Positions 12,337-21,860 of a stretch of 64,000 nucleotides of DNA are shown piece by piece; the first letter of the stretch is position 1; every line of letters starts with the position of its first letter. The DNA lies in contig CM056743.1 of assembly GCA_029851415.1 (NCBI GenBank), positions 90,680,501 through 90,744,500 of the forward strand, in the 5' to 3' direction. The position numbers were made by a program, and so were the translations under genes. Source of the stretch: Eretmocerus hayati (taxonomy: Eukaryota > Arthropoda > Insecta > Hymenoptera > Aphelinidae). Below the pieces are notes generated by a model. The model saw only the letters and a list, made by a program, of their open reading frames with translations, was not told the origin of the DNA and searched no databases.

Positions 12337-13206
12337 GAGAATGAATGAATGAATGAATGAATGAATCCTTTATTCGCCCGTAGGCAGAAAATGATAACAA
12401 CACTCTTACAAAACAATATACATATAAATCAATTTCGATTTGGTCAAGGATACAATTATTACATTGGTGACTAGTCTTTTATAATCCACTAAGATGAAAT
12501 GAAATGAAGTGAATAAATAAATAAATGAATAAATGAATGCATAAACAATAAATAAAATGACGCCAGGGCTCTCCCATGTTTATCACAGAATTTCTGCTCC
12601 CGCCATGGGAGTATACGTCATTTAAAACCAAGAGCCCTGGACTCAAGAATATATGGAAAAATTTATAAATTGAAAAATTGCCCGGTACCCACATTAATCC
12701 TGTGAGGGAGGAGTGTCGTCAAATACTCTCTCACTGCCCCTTTGAAGGAGGACAATTCTTTGACTTGCCGGAGTCCTGAAGGGAGAAAATTCCAAAAACG
12801 AGCGCATTGACTCTGGAAAGACCTGAGTCCATAGTCGAGGCGCATCCTTGAAATTTTTAGTTCTTGAGCTCCTGCCTCACCTCGTTGGGGGCGCTCGGAT
12901 TGGTACCTGGTGAACATTGCAGCTAGGTAGCCAGGTTCTCCCAGATGTATGATCTTGTGCATCAAAATAGCTGCGAAGTACATTCTCCGCGAATCAGTAC
13001 GCAACCAATCCAAGCGTCCCCGGTACGCGGTGATATGTTCGCTCTTCCTAATACCAAAAATTTATCTCACACATAGGTTACTCAGTCTCTGCACTCTTGT
13101 TCTCAGTTCGTCGGTAGCGTCAAGGTATACGACTGTGCAGTAGTTCAGATGTGGTTGGATGAGAGTCTCGACTAGTCGAATTCGGAGAGCCTCGGTTGTG
13201 CATGCG
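12337..13206 (-). mobile_element. 5'-truncated Jockey-like fragment, second copy
   Basis: Minus strand, same family as the 2517-3744 copy. It starts around CTTEALRIRLVETL (about 13206), well downstream of the catalytic motif, and runs with one stop near 13060 to the natural end ...VGTGQFFNL at 12663. The C-terminus (RFWNFLPSGLRQVKE) is better preserved than in the first copy and defines where that copy was broken. The 3' untranslated part contains a microsatellite-like AATA/AATG stretch (12495-12557), a nested hairpin (12563-12640), a GCC/GGGC stem near 12385 and an ATTC-repeat tail at 12341-12367. Confidence 0.8.
12563..12640. repeat. Nested hairpin in Jockey-fragment 3' UTR
   Basis: CCAGGGCTCT (12563-12572) pairs with AGAGCCCTGG (12631-12640), and inside it CTCCCATG (12571-12578) pairs with CATGGGAG (12604-12611). 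Both stems are perfect. Confidence 0.8.
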
Positions 13207-13990
13207 TTGTGCATTTGTTGTGAACTGAACTTTGTATAGTTAAGTACGAAACTAATTTGTTTTGATCGGTATGATCCATGAGTAGTTTCTTATTTGTTCG
13301 GTATAACAAATGGAATTTCTCCAATTCTTCCCAAGATTTTCGATCCTTGTTTAATCCCTTGATATGATCCTTCTATCGAATTTCCGTTACATATCCATTT
13401 TCAAATTGTTCGAATGGAATAAGGTCCGTTGACCAATTTCGGTATTAGTAAGTACAAAGGTTTACTACCGATTTTCTCTGAATACTCTTTCAATACTTCC
13501 GATAATCTACAGGTTTGGGTTTCAATATGATCATTCGATCGAATTTCCATTATGTTACAAACTTCTTGCAATTTTAGATTAGGAAAAACAAGGTCAATGA
13601 CCATTATCTAGAAAATTTAGAAGTTTACCCAAAAGTGTTACGTTAATTTTTCAACATTCATGGGAAGAATGCTTGCCCGTCATTTGACAAATTTCTATTC
13701 ATTTTCATTCTGTGTGCCAATGTACCAAATTTTCGATGAACAAGCCATGCTCTAATGTAAGGTCTACGACCGAATAATTATGTGACAAAATAGTCAATCA
13801 ATCATGATTTTATATTTAATTTGTGCGCTATTTGTATGAAAAGTATGGATTGAGCGAAGTACGATATGATCTGAATGCACAAGGTGTGAATACGAGACAA
13901 ATGTCCGAAGTATGATCAGTGTACTGTATGCAATGTATGATCAGAGTGCTGTATGCAATGAATGATCTGTGTGTGTGTACTGTATGCATA
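13207..13990. other. unassigned; short minus-strand open frame and short tandem repeats
   Basis: A 67-codon minus-strand frame (13604-13401, MVIDLVFPNLKLQEVCN...) is followed on the same strand by a decayed stretch that repeats the pattern EIR..DHI, suggesting a broken coding region of unknown family. From 13905 to 13990 there are three imperfect ~28-bp units around GTATGATCAGTGTACTGTAT. Confidence 0.35.
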
Positions 13991-13991
13991 C

Positions 13992-15437
13992 TAGGGTTGG
14001 CCGAAATACCACTTATTTCGATATCGATACGCTTGGGGTCGGAAAAGTTGGGTTTCAACTAGTACATGTGGAAATTTTTTTGCTGAGCGCTGAGGAACCA
14101 CATCTTCAGTTGCAGCAAGAGCCGTGAAGGTTTTTTACAAATTGACACAGGTTTAAATGGGAAAGTACCTTTTTCGCTCATTTTTCCTTCACTATTCAGC
14201 ACGTATTTCTGACGCATTTTGACATTTTCCGACGTACCTCAGCTCATTTTGAAGCTTGTTCCAAACACTTCAAAATGAGCTAAAGTACATTCAATTTCGT
14301 GTCATTGAAGCCGAGCTATCTTAATTTTTCTAAAAGTTGAGTTATAACGAAAAAAACCGGAAATTGCGATTTTGACCTTGTGTAGCTTGCTGAACGATCG
14401 AAGCTCCAACTGATTAGACAGCACATGAAGTGTTATGTTCGAAAGTTTTCTCAGATCGTCTGCCACAGACCTCTCAGGCTATATCTGATATCATGACAAC
14501 CCCTCCTCCTTCCTCATACGGGCTCCGTCGTAGCACCCCCTCCGCTAGTTCGGCACGCCACTACTAGGTGGATGCCGGTCTTCAGTGAACCGCTACCGAA
14601 ACTGATAACGGAGGCATTTTCTAAAGTCTATGGTGAGGGAAATAGAGAAAACTATATATTATCAACCCTTCGATCTAGGCGTTGGTTGCCAAAGTTCGAT
14701 TCGAAGAAAGATTTCAATCTTCTGTGAGATGATTCCAAAATCTATTGAAAGTATGGAATATCTTTCAAAGAGGTAGGGGAATAATCGAAAATATAACATG
14801 AGAATGAAATCAAGATAACTATAAGATGAAAAAATCAGAAAAGACGAGGGAATGAAAATTAGAAAATTACAAAATGAATCAGAAAATACAAAATCCAAAA
14901 AGAAAGATGAAAAATAAAAAAAACGTAACTCTGCCATTGTCGATCTCATGTCCGTACGAGGAAAGAGCAGGGGTTGTTATGATATCAGATATAGCCTGAG
15001 AGGTCTGTGGCAGACGATCTGAGGGAACTTTCGAACATAACACTTCATGTGCTGTTCAATCAGTCGGAGTTTCGATCGTTCAGCAAGCTACACAAGGTCA
15101 AAATCGCAATTTTCGGTTTTTCTCGTTATAACTCAAGTTTTAGAAAAATTGAGATAGCTCGGCTTCAATGACGCAAAATTGAATGTACTTCATCTAATTT
15201 TGAAGTGTTTGGAACAAGCTTCAAAATGAGCTAAAGTACGTCGAAAAATGTCAAAATACGTCAGAAATACGTGCTGAATAGTGAAGGAAAAATGAGCGAA
15301 AAAGGTACTTTCCCATTTAAACCTGTGTCGGTTTCTCAGCGCTCAGCGAAAAAATTTCCACATGTGCTAGTTGAAACCCAACTTTTCCGACCCCAAGCGT
15401 ATCGATATCGAAAAAAGTGGTTTCTTGGCCCACACTA
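13992..15437. mobile_element. Foldback element C (1.45 kb), 'TAGGGTGGGCC' family
   Basis: Left arm 13992-14502 pairs with right arm 14969-15437. GATACGCTTGGGGTCGGAAA at about 14030 has its inverse near 15388, and GATCGTCTGCCACAGACCTC near 14454 its inverse near 15000. The spacer of about 465 bp is AT-rich and has a short minus-strand open frame without recognisable content. Inward-reading ends are TAGGGTTGGCC and TAGTGTGGGCC. No convincing target duplication. Confidence 0.75.
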
Positions 15438-15929
15438 ATGCAAAGTATGGTCTAATAGTGACGGTCAAGAGACCTAGTGGTTCAGTGAAACCAAGTGATT
15501 TCTCTGTGGCACAATAGTGCAGAACAGTGCAGTGAAAAGACGTTCTCCAGTGATCTGTGATCCGGAATTCGTACGAATAGTTGCGTGATAGAGTGGATTT
15601 TATGTTCGTATGAATGAATCCTCAACCGTTATTTGAACAAACCGTATTTATTTTTGACATCAAATCCCTTTTAATTTACAGAAAAGTTCAAGACATGTTG
15701 ACCAAAATCAATTTTTTATTTTTATGACCGAATTGGTCCATCTCCTAAATTGGTCTAGATTGAGAGAGGGTAGTTCTCGAGCTGGTACGGCAGCCGGCTA
15801 CCCAGCGTCTGGGGGAGGGATGTGACGGTTGAATACATACCGTCTCCTCTCGCCTGGACCAATTATTACTCGAATATAATCCATTGTTACAGCTAGGGCA
15901 AGTAACAAGGAGGGGACTTTTCAAGGTGA

Positions 15930-15930
15930 A

Positions 15931-15957
<27 letters not shown>
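15930..15957. repeat. (GA)n microsatellite
   Basis: About 14 uninterrupted AG/GA dinucleotides. Confidence 0.95.
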
Positions 15958-15962
<5 letters not shown>

Positions 15963-16396
15963 CATGAAAAAGTGAGTCAGAGTCGCGCGGGCCGTAGCTT
16001 GTAGCAGACGCTACCAAGCTATCCCTCCCCGCGCTCCCCTCCCCTCGCGTTCCACCAAGCTGCCATTGCGCTGCCGTGTCAGCCGGCAGACTACCGTCGT
16101 CATGATCAGGGAGAGCACGTATCGGAGCTCGCTCCAGTTTTCGTGCTCCGTTTTTCTCTTCCGCGCGTAACCTCGTCGCCGTTTTACTAGTCTCGGTGCG
16201 CGCGTGATGACCTGGTGCAGGGGTATTGCGACAGGCCCTGCAGACCTGTAGCACATTCGACGAACCCAGACTTTGAGGGTCTTCTGACCGTGCCCGGTCA
16301 AGCTGCCAGTAGCCGTCGGCCAAGCGTGGCCCATACTTCTGTCCTCGTGGACATCTCCGTCGTCGCCAAGTCGATCATTCTGTAAGTGCCAGATCG

Positions 16397-16399
<3 letters not shown>

Positions 16400-16433
<34 letters not shown>
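16400..16433. repeat. (CT)n microsatellite
   Basis: About 16 uninterrupted TC/CT dinucleotides. Confidence 0.95.
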
Positions 16434-16436
<3 letters not shown>

Positions 16437-16961
16437 GCCTACAGTGAATATGATTTCTTCCTCGTGCCCTCCTTGTTACGTGCTCGAGTTCGAATGCGTC
16501 TCAAGGTCATTCGACCATTTGTAAATATCTTTGTAAATATTCATTCTCTTTTCATTACTTTATTAAAGCCTCGGTACTTAAATTAACCTCATGCTTTGGT
16601 CATTTGACCTTTCCCTTATACATAAGTACAGAATAAGAACCCACAAAATATTGAGCCAGGCTATGCCTGGAAATGACGGAACAAATTCCCTCATACTTTC
16701 TAGAATGGATTTTTTAAAGATAGTTCCTTTCACATCTGACATCCTTGGATAATTTCTTTCACTCGGATATTTTTGAACAGTTCCTTCCTTCAACAATTTT
16801 CGGATAGTTCTTCTCATCTCTGAAGTTTCCAGATAGTTCCTCCCTTCTTTGGGCCATCGAATTAATCTTGAAATCACGGATGAGTTTTGAAAGTAGAAAA
16901 GTTTCAAATTGTGAATGCCCACCGTAATCGAGAAATTTTTATTAGAAAAATAATTAAAGAC

Positions 16962-17984
16962 ATGATTCACTACATTTTTATGCTTTTCGCTGTACTTTTC
17001 TGCATCTTCCAAATGCTTCTGGATCAAAAGTTTTTTGAAGCTAAGCAGGTTATCATTTCGTGTATTGTATGTACTGAACTGTTTCATGCTACGAAAGAAT
17101 GTGCAGATCTCACCGCGTCTGAGATAAAAGTTGCTGAACTAAAAAAGAAACCAAGATTCCAATTTAAGTGCTCCGACTGCGAGAGCTCTGGTGAAATTAC
17201 TATGAGTGAAAAGTTGGATGCGATACAAGAAGGCTTTGACAAACAATTTGACAGTTTGAAGTGCAATATTGAGTCGCTGAATAAAAGTTTCTCCAAAGAT
17301 ATAACTAATCTTAAGAGTGAATTGAAATCCATCAAAGAATCTTGTGCAACCATTGACTCTCTGAGTGTTAAAATTGATTCAGCGCAGGAAGATATTGAAA
17401 ATCTAAAATCATCTGTTGACAACATTCCCAAACTTCATCAAGATATAGCTAACATTAGAGCTGAAGTGTCAAAATCTCTCTCGTCTCAAGTAATGTCTAG
17501 CACCAGTGCTACTAATATGGAGGAACTAATTCATGAGGCTCAGGAACGTATGCTGAGATCAAGGAACCTGCTATTCTTTAATGTGCCTGAATCTAATAAC
17601 CAGTCAGCTGATTATGGTATGATTATTAATCTCCTCAAAGAGATCCCTGTTGATACTAGAAATCTTGTCGTATCAAGAAATGGCAATCCATCGAGTAACC
17701 ATATACGTCCTATTGCTGTTACCTTTTCAAATAATCAAGATCCTCACCTTGTTATGAAAAATAGGAGGAAGATCCCTGGAAGAATTATTGTGGGATTGGA
17801 CAAGACTAAGAATCAACAAGCCCAGTACAAAGAAGCTGCTGCCAGGCTTAAAGCTCGCTTGGATAGTGGTGAAAGTGGACTAAGTATACGCTACATCAAA
17901 GGTGTTCCTACTATTGTTAAATCTGATGCTGCACCATCATTCAACCAACTGCAAAACTCTCAGAGGGCTTCTGGGAATTTTTGA
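16962..17984 (+). CDS. ORF1 protein of Jockey-like retrotransposon (PHD-like finger, coiled coil, RNA-binding region)
   Basis: First ATG of the open frame is at 16962 (340 codons), but the first ~26 residues are hydrophobic and probably chance sequence upstream of the truncation. Recognisable ORF1 begins near residue 27. It is the second half of a PHD-like zinc finger, with Cys34, Cys37, His42 and a later C..C pair near KCSDC. Residues about 85-190 have heptad-like Leu/Ile spacing (coiled coil, expected to drive multimerisation). Residues 195-320 contain the RNLLFFNVPES motif typical of the RRM-like/nucleic-acid-binding part of Jockey and CR1 ORF1. The role expected from the family is binding element RNA in the ribonucleoprotein. 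The stop overlaps the ORF2 start. Confidence 0.75.
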   Translation: MIHYIFMLFAVLFCIFQMLLDQKFFEAKQVIISCIVCTELFHATKECADLTASEIKVAELKKKPRFQFKCSDCESSGEITMSEKLDAIQEGFDKQFDSLKCNIESLNKSFSKDITNLKSELKSIKESCATIDSLSVKIDSAQEDIENLKSSVDNIPKLHQDIANIRAEVSKSLSSQVMSSTSATNMEELIHEAQERMLRSRNLLFFNVPESNNQSADYGMIINLLKEIPVDTRNLVVSRNGNPSSNHIRPIAVTFSNNQDPHLVMKNRRKIPGRIIVGLDKTKNQQAQYKEAAARLKARLDSGESGLSIRYIKGVPTIVKSDAAPSFNQLQNSQRASGNF

Positions 17985-20848
17985 TGACTATTTACTACCA
18001 GAATGTACGCAGTATACGCAACAAGCTGCACTTAGTGAGAAACAATGTACACCTTCTTTCTTATGCACCTCACTTGATTGTTCTGACTGAAACTTGGCTT
18101 CACAGTGGCATCTCTGATAGTGAAGTGGGTCTTGATAACTATAATATCTACAGAAGAGACAGATATAATTTGATGGTTAATGCACCAGGTGGAGGTGGTG
18201 TGTTTATTGCAATACACAAATCTCTGCACTCAAAAAGTTGTCAATTCATCTCTGAAGATTGTGAACAAGTCTACGCAGTGGTTACTCTTCATTCGAACAA
18301 GAAGCTCATCATCGGCTGCACTTATTTACCCCCAGCATCTCTACCATCTGTCTATAAGGAACATATTTCTGCTGTACATCAATTATCTGAAATTCATGGT
18401 GACTGTGACTGGATTGTTTTAGGTGACTTTAATGTGCCTGGTATTAACTGGTTTAACACGCCTAACTTGAAGTATGAGTTTGTTGTCACAAAGTCTGCTA
18501 GAAATGCCGTGTGTGCTGATATTATTAGGAATGGTTACTCTTTCATGAATATGAAGCAATATTTCCCAGTGCCTGGTAACAAAGGTTATTCTCTTGATCT
18601 ATTCTTCAGTAATATAAGCAATATATCTTCATTTGTTGCTCCAGAGACTTTATCAACAGTTGATGATCATCACATACCTATAATCTTTAAAGCTGAACTT
18701 GCTGTTGATGCTGTGCATGATAAAGTGTTCCCTAAGAATGTACAATTTGATTTCTCTCAAGCAAACTATGATCAAATTAATTCTTACCTTTCTCAAGTAA
18801 ACTGGAATAGCATTTTTTCTAACAGTGATAGTATTGAATCTAATCTACAAGATTTTTATGATACAATTGCTCAGCCTATCAATGAGTTTGTTCCAACTAA
18901 GAAGTTTCATTCTTCTAATGATAGCTATCCCAGATGGTATACTTCTGAACTAATCTCTCTGATTATTGATAAGAAAACCCAACACTTGAGATGGAAACAG
19001 TTTAGAGAAGAAAAATATCATATTCAGTTTAAACGTCTTCGTGCCAAATGTATTAGGCTATCTAGAGTCTGCTACAGAAACTACATTGATGAAGTTGAAT
19101 GTAATCTAAGGAATGATTCCAAATCGTTTTGGTCGTATGTTAATAAGCTTAGAAAGTCATCTTCTGTTCCTAATAATATATCGTGGAAGGATAGAGTAGG
19201 TAACTCGCCAGTTGACAATGCGAGCATTTTTTCTGATCATTTTGGTTCTGTTTATAAAGACTCCAATTTGAGCTGTGATTTGAAAGATCCCACTGAGATT
19301 GATGTGGATTTACATATTTCTGAAAATGATGTTATTGGAGCCATTAGTCATATGAAAGACTCTTCATCTGTTGGTTATGATGGTATTCCAATGCAATTTC
19401 TGAAAAAATGTAGAGCCAACTTAGTGGACCCTTTACAGTATCTCTTTAACAAATCTGTCATGGATGGAGTTTTCCCTTCATCGTGGAAATACTCGTATGT
19501 CACACCAATACATAAAGGTGGAGCTAGGACTCCAGCTCCTAATTATCGTCCTATTTCCATAACTGGAGCTATTGCTAAGCTTCTTGACTATATCATGGCT
19601 GATAAACTTTATTCTGCTATTTGTGATCGATTGATCTCGAATCAGCATGGCTTCATTAAGGGGAAATCTACGATCACTAACTTATTGAATTTCTACGATT
19701 ACACGATTAATAACCTAGAGTGCCATTTTCAAACTGATGTGCTGTATCTTGATTTCTCAAAAGCATTTGACAGGGTCGATCACAAGTTATTACTATGTAA
19801 ATTGCATAATCTAGGCGTGCCGGAGTTGCTTGTTGAATGGATTGAATCGTACCTGACAGATAGGTACCAAATTGTGAAACTCTGTGGTGCTTTTTCTGAT
19901 CCAGTACATGTCAAATCTGGAGTTCCTCAGGGGTCCCATCTTGGCCCTGTCTTGTTCAACGTTTTTGTAAATGATATTATCAAAGTTGTCAGAAACTCTA
20001 AGTGCCTACTTTATGCTGATGACATCAAACTCTTCATGAGAATTAGTTCTCCACTTGACTGTAAACTCCTTCAAGATGATTTGTCTAGTATTGTTGAGTG
20101 GTCGATACACAATGGGTTAAACTTGAACATTGAGAAATGTAAAGCTATGTCAATAAGCCGTAACCTTTTCCCAAATCACTATGTCTACTCAATCTTATCG
20201 CAAAAGCTGGAGAGAGTCATCAACTTTAAAGATCTCGGGGTTATTTTTGACAGTGAGCTTGATTTCGGTAGCCATATCAGTGAATCGGTCTCTAAAGCTT
20301 TCAGAAACCTTGGCTTCATCAATCGGAATACGCAAGATTTTAGTAATCCAAAATCATATCTTAACTTATACAAAAGTATCGTTGTTCCATCTCTTACTTA
20401 TGCGTCCATCATATGGAGTCCTTACTTGGAATCTAGAATTCCAGAATTAGAGTCCGTACAAAGGAGATTCCTTCGGAGTCTGTCTTATCGCCTAGGCTCA
20501 CCTATGAATAGATTGAACCATGATTTTACTGATATTTCTAGGAATCATAGGATATGCACTGTCAAATCCCTACATCATTTCAAAGACACAGCATTTGTTT
20601 GGAATATCCTTAAAGGAAAGATAAATTGCTCATTCATTGCCTCACTCTTTCAATCTGGGAGTAATCCGTACCCAACTAGAGATCCAAGACCATTATCGGT
20701 TGATCCTTTCAGCAGCATGTTGAGCTTTAATTCGGTAGTTGCTAGATTGAGGCGAAGATGGAATGATCTACCAAGTTATATCAGAAATCATGATTCATAT
20801 TTGCCTTTCAAACATGTTGCTATGCAAAATGTGTGCAAGTACTACTAA
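17984..20848 (+). CDS. ORF2 polyprotein: apurinic-type endonuclease + reverse transcriptase
   Basis: ATG at 17984 overlaps the ORF1 stop (TGATG). 954 codons with no interruption. The endonuclease landmarks are in order: YYQNVRSIRNK (Asn7), LTETWL (Glu36), GDFNVPGINW (about 147-156), SLDLFF and DDHHIPI (about 227-233). The reverse-transcriptase landmarks are a Y..ISITGAIAK block, LDFSKAFDRVDH (catalytic Asp about 589), SGVPQGSHLGPVLF, and LLYADDIKLF (catalytic Asp pair about 679-680). The C-terminal region ends ...RRRWNDLPSYIRN. The length suits Jockey-clade ORF2 (about 900-1000). The expected reaction is target-primed reverse transcription: nick, then cDNA synthesis from the 3' tail. All catalytic residues I can check are present. 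Confidence 0.9.
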   Translation: MTIYYQNVRSIRNKLHLVRNNVHLLSYAPHLIVLTETWLHSGISDSEVGLDNYNIYRRDRYNLMVNAPGGGGVFIAIHKSLHSKSCQFISEDCEQVYAVVTLHSNKKLIIGCTYLPPASLPSVYKEHISAVHQLSEIHGDCDWIVLGDFNVPGINWFNTPNLKYEFVVTKSARNAVCADIIRNGYSFMNMKQYFPVPGNKGYSLDLFFSNISNISSFVAPETLSTVDDHHIPIIFKAELAVDAVHDKVFPKNVQFDFSQANYDQINSYLSQVNWNSIFSNSDSIESNLQDFYDTIAQPINEFVPTKKFHSSNDSYPRWYTSELISLIIDKKTQHLRWKQFREEKYHIQFKRLRAKCIRLSRVCYRNYIDEVECNLRNDSKSFWSYVNKLRKSSSVPNNISWKDRVGNSPVDNASIFSDHFGSVYKDSNLSCDLKDPTEIDVDLHISENDVIGAISHMKDSSSVGYDGIPMQFLKKCRANLVDPLQYLFNKSVMDGVFPSSWKYSYVTPIHKGGARTPAPNYRPISITGAIAKLLDYIMADKLYSAICDRLISNQHGFIKGKSTITNLLNFYDYTINNLECHFQTDVLYLDFSKAFDRVDHKLLLCKLHNLGVPELLVEWIESYLTDRYQIVKLCGAFSDPVHVKSGVPQGSHLGPVLFNVFVNDIIKVVRNSKCLLYADDIKLFMRISSPLDCKLLQDDLSSIVEWSIHNGLNLNIEKCKAMSISRNLFPNHYVYSILSQKLERVINFKDLGVIFDSELDFGSHISESVSKAFRNLGFINRNTQDFSNPKSYLNLYKSIVVPSLTYASIIWSPYLESRIPELESVQRRFLRSLSYRLGSPMNRLNHDFTDISRNHRICTVKSLHHFKDTAFVWNILKGKINCSFIASLFQSGSNPYPTRDPRPLSVDPFSSMLSFNSVVARLRRRWNDLPSYIRNHDSYLPFKHVAMQNVCKYY

Positions 20849-20974
20849 GTCTCTCAATTATTTATATTTGCTTAACTGCATATTATTTATTTTATGATAC
20901 ATTATCTTGATTTCTCATGTTGTTGTTTTCTGATGATATTTATGTCGCTCTTGGATATTTTTATACTTATGTAA

Positions 20975-21026
20975 AGGGCATATTGCCCGTATATTGTTTA
21001 AAATGAATAAATAAATAAATAAAAAA
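20975..21026 (+). promoter_or_regulatory. 3' terminal stem and (AATA)n tail of the retrotransposon
   Basis: GGGCATATTGCCC near 20978 can form a 4-bp GC stem, followed about 20 bases later by AATGAATAAATAAATAAAT. The arrangement stem-then-simple-repeat tail is shared with both truncated Jockey fragments. In this class the 3' end is what the reverse transcriptase recognises. Confidence 0.6.
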
Positions 21027-21339
21027 GTCGTAGACCGGAAGTGCGCAGAAGAAATATACGCATGTACCGCTATTCTCATGGAAGCACTCGTATTTCTTTT
21101 CTGGTAGAGTACTGTACCATTCTGCAAGGGGCAACTTTGTGGATTTTGCCATCATTGAATAGTGTAAGATGAATTGAGGAACTGGAAATCATTTCATATG
21201 AACTCTTCCCGATACTGGATCTCCCGAAAAATCACCTCCACCCTGGATCCGAGTAGGCGTGATTAAAATATAAAGAATAGGCATTCATTCATGAAAATTA
21301 TTGGAACAACTGAGAAGACAAGATAGATATAAATGAATA
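21027..21339. other. no recognisable feature
   Basis: Unique-looking non-coding sequence between the retrotransposon tail and the SINE head. Confidence 0.3.
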
Positions 21340-21425
21340 AAAAAACATCCCCGCCAGGGAATCGATCCAGCGATCCCGAGCGCGCTGAGCCGATGCTCAA
21401 CTGACTGAGCCATTCACTGTCTTGC
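21340..21425 (-). repeat. tRNA-derived SINE head (pol III A and B boxes)
   Basis: On the minus strand, TGGCTCAGTCAGTTGAGC (21411-21394) fits an A box and GGATCGATTCC (21368-21358) fits a B box, 26-43 bases apart. A T-run follows at 21346-21340, a possible pol III terminator. The would-be acceptor stem does not pair and the T stem is weak, so this is a SINE or decayed tRNA-like sequence rather than a functional tRNA gene. Confidence 0.6.
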
Positions 21426-21860
21426 AGAATAAGTATTGGATGTTCCATACGTCAGTCGGCCCTCGCGGGGTGCTTGAGATTTGGATCCCATTCGAAATTT
21501 GTTGTCCACTTGAATTGCATACGAACTCATCGTTACGAAGACCATTTTAGTCTTTTAAAGACTAGAAAAATATTGCGGCTCATCGCTATATATTTTCTCA
21601 TATCCGAAGTTCTAAGACTGAACAAAGTGAGATACTCAACGTTCTCTCAACATAAAAAACTTTAGGCATATTTTCAATTTTTTTCTTCATTCCCAATTGG
21701 ATTTCAATTTTTACAACATCTGTTAAATAATATTACTTCATTTTTAAAATTTAACAAATACTTATTCCGCGTATATATTTGATTATTGAGATATATTCCG
21801 CGGAATAATATTCAAGCTTCATAAATGAAATGGAAACATCAAAAAAGGAGAAGAAAAAAC
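21426..21860. other. no recognisable feature
   Basis: AT-rich sequence; no coding or repeat structure seen. Confidence 0.3.

Larger units (their letters stand above)
15438..16961. other. unassigned region with GC-rich block and (GA)n/(CT)n runs
   Basis: 15990-16380 is GC-rich and open on the minus strand (192 codons, 16323-15745), but the composition (Arg/Ser/Ala-rich, SLSLSLSLS from the GA run) suggests chance. A (GA)n run lies at about 15930-15957 and a (CT)n run at 16400-16433. AAGTAACAAGGAGGG near 15899 and its inverse CCCTCCTTGTTAC near 16468 hint at a weak foldback with the GA/CT runs as part of the arms. No gene is supported. Confidence 0.35.
17030..21026 (+). mobile_element. Jockey-like non-LTR retrotransposon with intact ORF2
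   Basis: ORF1 (zinc-finger half plus coiled coil) and ORF2 (endonuclease plus reverse transcriptase) are followed by a short 3' UTR. The UTR contains the stem GGGCATATTGCCC just before a (AATA)n tail ending near 21026. The 5' end appears truncated inside the first zinc-finger motif of ORF1, near 17030, so the promoter and 5' UTR are missing. No target-site duplication could be assigned. The uninterrupted coding sequence contrasts with every other element in the window and implies a fairly recent insertion. Confidence 0.85.

Noticed and set aside
15745..16323. 192-codon minus-strand frame
   Set aside because: Low-complexity Ser/Leu run from a GA microsatellite and competing open frame on the same strand; no recognised domain.
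21340..21425. Functional tRNA gene
   Set aside because: Acceptor and T stems do not pair properly; only the internal promoter boxes are good.
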